In this document: piece by piece, positions 60,940 to 64,000 of the stretch
Layout of the letters: each line of letters begins with the position of its first letter
Position numbering within the stretch: the stretch's first letter is position 1
NCBI RefSeq assembly: GCF_050947875.1
Contig: NC_134569.1
Coordinates: forward strand, 33,576,777 to 33,640,776
DNA: 64,000 nucleotides
Source of the DNA: Dermacentor variabilis
Taxonomy: Eukaryota > Arthropoda > Arachnida > Ixodida > Ixodidae
Reading direction: 5' to 3'
The notes under the pieces: generated by a model
Seen by the model: the letters and a program-made list of their open reading frames with translations, nothing else
What the model was told of the DNA's origin: nothing
The model's database searches: none
Made by a program: the position numbers and the translations under genes

Positions 60940-61740
60940 AAGTCGTAGTTTCTCGCAAAAGGTAAAGCATCGATTGCGATAGCAAATTAGTAGATAGCTA
61001 TAAGAAGTAAGGATAGTAGTTTTATCGGCCTTATAAACTTCGAAACATTAGCTTACTAATTGAAGTAACAAGCATGATGTCAGCGCGCACAAGCAAACAT
61101 GAACACATCTCACTCGATGACTGTGGAAACTCGCTGCAAAACGCTAGACGCAGGTGCGAGCAAGCACGGCAGCAGCTGTGAGCGAAGTGACCTTCATGCG
61201 GTCTATCGCTTTAACACAAGAGCGCCGAGAACACAGCGCACACAAAGGTATGAGACGTCAGCGGATACCTTCAAGATACGGCGCGCAAAGTGCACACTTA
61301 TTCGCGGAGTCGAAGCCGCCCCCCTCCCCCTTCCTCCGGCGCTACGTCCCCGCGTTCCGCCGTATATGGCGCGTGATATTGAGCCACGATCGTCAGTTCC
61401 CTTTGCGCCCAGTCACAAAAATGCGCAGTTGCTACCGGAGCACAGCGTCAACCCTTCCCCCCGTCCCTCTCTACCAGCCCCTCACGGCCTTTCGCGCGAC
61501 AGAAGACCGCGCGTTTGCTCTCCGCTTTCACCTTTGCGCGTGCCAGACTGAGCCGCGACCGTCGGCTTTCCTCGCGTGCTTTCAATCGCACATACTTTTA
61601 ACTCGCACATACAGAATGCGACGCGCGGCGACGGTGTTATCGCGCTTGGGCTTTATACGGAATGCCACGGCGATGCTGGCGGCAAAGGCGACGGTAAGAA
61701 TGCGCCTGGAGTGTCCATATTATTGCTACTGTAATAAAAA
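60940..61740 (+). repeat. Repeat B, copy 4 (longest)
   Basis: Starts gtttctcgcaaaaggtaaagcatcgattgcgatagcaaa and extends through a CpG-rich 3' half ending gcctggagtgtccatattattgctactgtaataaaaaaa, an A-rich tail that suggests retroposition. It covers all blocks seen in the other three copies. The 150- and 207-codon open frames in it overlap in different frames and are probably composition effects. Confidence 0.78.
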
Positions 61741-61817
61741 AAAACTCAGTGCGCTTCCACTCTGTGAAAAAGGATGACCATCGAAACTGTGCATGTGGGC
61801 CCCTTAATGGCGAACTG

Positions 61818-62040
61818 CACCTCCGCCACGGGTCAGCCAGGCATTGCACTATCTTCGGGACCAGCGCACCTGTGGGGTGCGCTTAACACCTGCTTCACCT
61901 CCACCGAGGTCGGCCCGGTATTACACTATCTTTGGGATCGGCCCACGTATGGAGAGTGCTTAACGCCTGCTTCCCCTCCGCCGCGGGTAGGCTAAGCATT
62001 GCACTGTCTTCGGGATCGGCCTGCCTATGGGGAGTTTTAT
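61818..62040. repeat. 77-78-bp minisatellite, three units
   Basis: Units at 61818-61895 (78), 61896-61972 (77) and 61973-62040 (partial), each running cacctccgcc...ggt.ggcc...attgcactatcttcgggatcgg...gcttaac.cctgctt. Moderate divergence between units. Confidence 0.9.
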
Positions 62041-62155
62041 GTCTACGCACGGACACGATCCTGGGGGCAACTAGCCCTTAAAAGCTTCGCTGTAAAAATA
62101 TCGCTGTTGGCAGGTCTTGTGTCAATATCTGGAATGCAGCCCATGCGTTTACCGC

Positions 62156-62346
62156 TGTTGAATGATGAAGTGATAGTGATGTCACCATGTTGTTGCACAT
62201 GTGCGAGTGCATCTTGCTATGTTTTATTCTTGTTCACGTACTTTACTATTGTAAATGGTCGCTTGCATGCTGCAGGTATCCAGCAAAGACAATAAAGCCG
62301 TTTCTTGAAACCTGCGCCTACCTCTGCGGACACAACAAACTTGCGA
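62156..62346 (+). mobile_element. Probable 5' LTR and primer site of a Mag-type gypsy element
   Basis: A short terminal region with aataaag at 62290-62296 precedes acacaacaaacttgcgacgaggatgagattc; gcgacgagga at 62342-62351 is the usual tRNA-primer-like string before gag in Mag-type elements. The left edge (tgttgaatgatg) is a guess. No 3' LTR lies in the window, so the LTR cannot be confirmed by pairing. Confidence 0.45.
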
Positions 62347-62374
62347 CGAGGATGAGATTCAGCAAGGACTGAAG

Positions 62375-63133
62375 ATGGCAACAGCGGTCGGCAAGCTACC
62401 GGAATTTGATTCCGACAGTGTAAACTTGGACGCCTTCGTCCAACGCTTCGAACTGTCCATCACGGCTAATGAGGTCGCTGAGGCCAAGAAGCTGCAATTG
62501 TTCCTGAGCAACATCGGAGAAGAAGCGTATTCTACGCTTTGAAGACTGTTCCTACCAATGACGCTCAGCACATCAACGTACAAAGAAGCCGTGTCGGCGC
62601 TGCAGAAGCACTACTATGCGAAGCGTTCAGTAATGAGTGAAAGATACCAGTTTATTCAAAGGAAGCAAGCACCTCGAGAAAGCGTCACATGCTTTGTTGG
62701 CCAGCTCAAGAAAATGACAGACTCGTGCAATTTCGGTTGCTTGTTGGAACAAGCCCTTCGGGACTGCCTGGTAGCCGGTTTGCATTCCGAGGCCACACGT
62801 TGGCCGTTGCTGGTCATCACCGACACAGAGCTCACCTGGGATCGTGTTTGCAACATCGCTATATTGGCATGGAGATGGCAGCGAGAGATGCATTGGAAAT
62901 GGTTGCGGAAAGCAGCACTGAACAGTCGTGCAGGAGCAGTGACGTCCACCGGCAAAAAAAAATCGTCGACGTTGCTACTGGGCTCAGAAGCAGTGACATG
63001 CAACGGCCACGGCCCCGACAAGTCGACACCAAGAACTTCGACTCCAAGAGCTAAGTCAATTCGTCATCGATGCGATGGGCGGCACGCGCCTGTAAGTTGT
63101 CCTTTTTTTCAACAGCTCTTGTTATTATTGTAA
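62375..63133 (+). pseudogene. Gag of a Ty3/gypsy (Mag-type) LTR retrotransposon
   Basis: Structural protein forming the cytoplasmic particle. Begins MATAVGKLPEFDSDSVNLD, the common start of Mag-type gag, with AFVQRFELSITANEV and KKLQLFLSNIGEEAYSTL. A TGA at 62540-62542 interrupts it at codon 56; the same frame then continues: YKEAVSALQKHYYAKRSVMS, ESVTCFVGQLKKMTDSCNFG, EQALRDCLVAGLHSEATRW, the core of the retrotransposon gag domain. A zinc-knuckle-like RCDGRHAPVSC near the end lacks its first Cys. Stops at 63133 where pol would follow. Confidence 0.88.
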
Positions 63134-63160
63134 AAAGAAAAAAAAAAACATCTCGCGAGA

Positions 63161-63560
63161 ATGCGCGAAAGCAGAGTAGTACACCAATTAGAGCCGGAAC
63201 CGTCGGATAGACAGTGGCTTACGCTTTGTCACTCCGATAGCCGTCCGCGAAGCCCTGCCGTTATAGTAAATGTACGGTTAAGCGGGAAAGAAGTACCCAT
63301 GGAACTAGGCACAGGAGCAGCAGTTTCCCTAATGTCGGAGGCAGAGTGCGCGAAGCATTTTCCAAGTCTCAGGTAAGCTGATATCAAACTTTTTACGGGC
63401 AATCGCACGCCGGTTGATACACAAATAATTTGTTATGAGCAGTGTTTTCGTTTGCCTCTAATAATTGCTAAAGTGACTGGAAGCACGGAATGCCTACGTT
63501 GTTTGGCCATAACTGGCTCAGTGAAGTCTAAATCCGGCGCCATGAAGTAATCCAAGTGAA
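63161..63560 (+). pseudogene. Retropepsin (protease) relic of the same gypsy element
   Basis: Reads SPAVIVNVRLSGKEVPMEL then GTGAAVSLMSEAECAKHFPS at about 63300-63376. The aspartic protease signature should be DTGA; here the catalytic Asp is Gly, so the protease would be dead. Further strands follow (LFTGNRTPVDTQIICYEQ, LPLIIAKVTGS) and, in a shifted frame, PTLFGHNWLSE at about 63492-63524, which normally closes the protease before RT. No RT is present after it. Confidence 0.82.
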
Positions 63561-64000
63561 CGCACCGACAAAGGAAATTCCGCGAGAAAAAAAAATTTAC
63601 TGCACGGAATTCAGAACAAGGACGTAGTAAATGACACGGAGAAGCGCGAACTTTCAACTAACTTTATTCTTCTTCGCTCGTGCATATCTCTTTAGTCGCA
63701 CATGTGCGGAACATGTAATCACATTGTCACTACCACAGATTAGAGCAAGCTGCAAAAAAAAAAACCTTTTTCATTATTCATTAAAGAAACAAGCGTGTCA
63801 TTTACGCAAGCCTTCCTTCTAAGAGATATGTAGAAAGCTTCCATCAGCTCCCGGAAGGTGGTATCATGGCTTTTAACCAACATATTTTTTTTTTCGGAAC
63901 ACATTTGCATGCTTGACAATACGCATTACCTGTATATTTAGTTGAAAGTTCATATTACCTTGCGCGATCGTTAACACAATGCCGAGTTTGCCCAACATAC
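63561..64000. other. No gene recognised
   Basis: AT-rich with homopolymer A and T runs. The expected reverse transcriptase does not appear before the window ends, so the gypsy copy is truncated or interrupted here. Confidence 0.4.

Noticed and set aside
61099..61777. 150- and 207-codon overlapping open frames
   Set aside because: Both run through repeat B in different frames; repeat copies do not keep the frame over its whole length.

Overview
This is nuclear DNA of an arthropod with a repeat-dominated genome, most likely a hard (ixodid) tick. The evidence is the interspersed repeats: three kinds of tRNA-derived SINE, one of them resembling the tick SINE Ruka; non-LTR retrotransposons of at least four lineages, all 5'-truncated or mutated; Tc1/mariner relics; a Mag-type Ty3/gypsy start; and very long AT, ATT and GA microsatellites. 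I see no bacterial operon, rRNA gene, functional tRNA gene or CRISPR array. The species assignment is inference from remembered repeat families and was not checked against a database.

Layout. 1-6.7 kb: SINE with tail microsatellite, one copy of a long dispersed repeat (repeat A), AT microsatellite, and a reverse-strand Tc1/mariner transposase relic (about 4.03-5.03 kb). 6.7-11.2 kb: an RNase H-bearing I-group LINE, then an inverted cluster of duplicated pieces of that LINE's 3' end next to a perfect 33-bp palindrome. 11.2-20 kb: a LINE 3' tail, the second repeat A copy, a Helitron-like zinc-finger fragment, repeat B and a full SINE. 20.1-21 kb: two exon-like segments with good splice signals and compatible phase, the best host-gene candidate in the window. 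23.9-28 kb: AT microsatellite, then a reverse-strand LINE ORF1 interrupted by a foldback element with a 12-bp target duplication, and an endonuclease fragment. 28-37 kb: mostly unrecognised, with a reverse-strand LINE RT relic (32.4-33.8 kb) and a foldback hairpin. 37.3-38.8 kb: RTE-type RT between two AT microsatellites and split by an ATT-tailed insertion. 40-48 kb: CpG-rich tract, RTE 3' end, SINE, unassigned DNA. 48.4-54.4 kb: a nested array, a CR1/Jockey-like LINE (ORF1, endonuclease, RT) carrying an RTE insertion and a 350-bp tandem duplication, directly followed by a mariner relic. 55.9-62 kb: SINE body, several copies of repeat B, a 77-78-bp minisatellite. 62.1-63.6 kb: gag and protease of a gypsy-type element.

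No transposon protein here is intact: reading frames are shifted or stopped, and catalytic acidic residues are lost in both DDE transposases and in the retropepsin. The window reads as intergenic or intronic DNA built from layered insertions, with at most one host gene passing through near 20 kb. No coherent undescribed system is evident. The most useful leads are the exon pair, the foldback insertions and the palindrome-bordered LINE-tail array.
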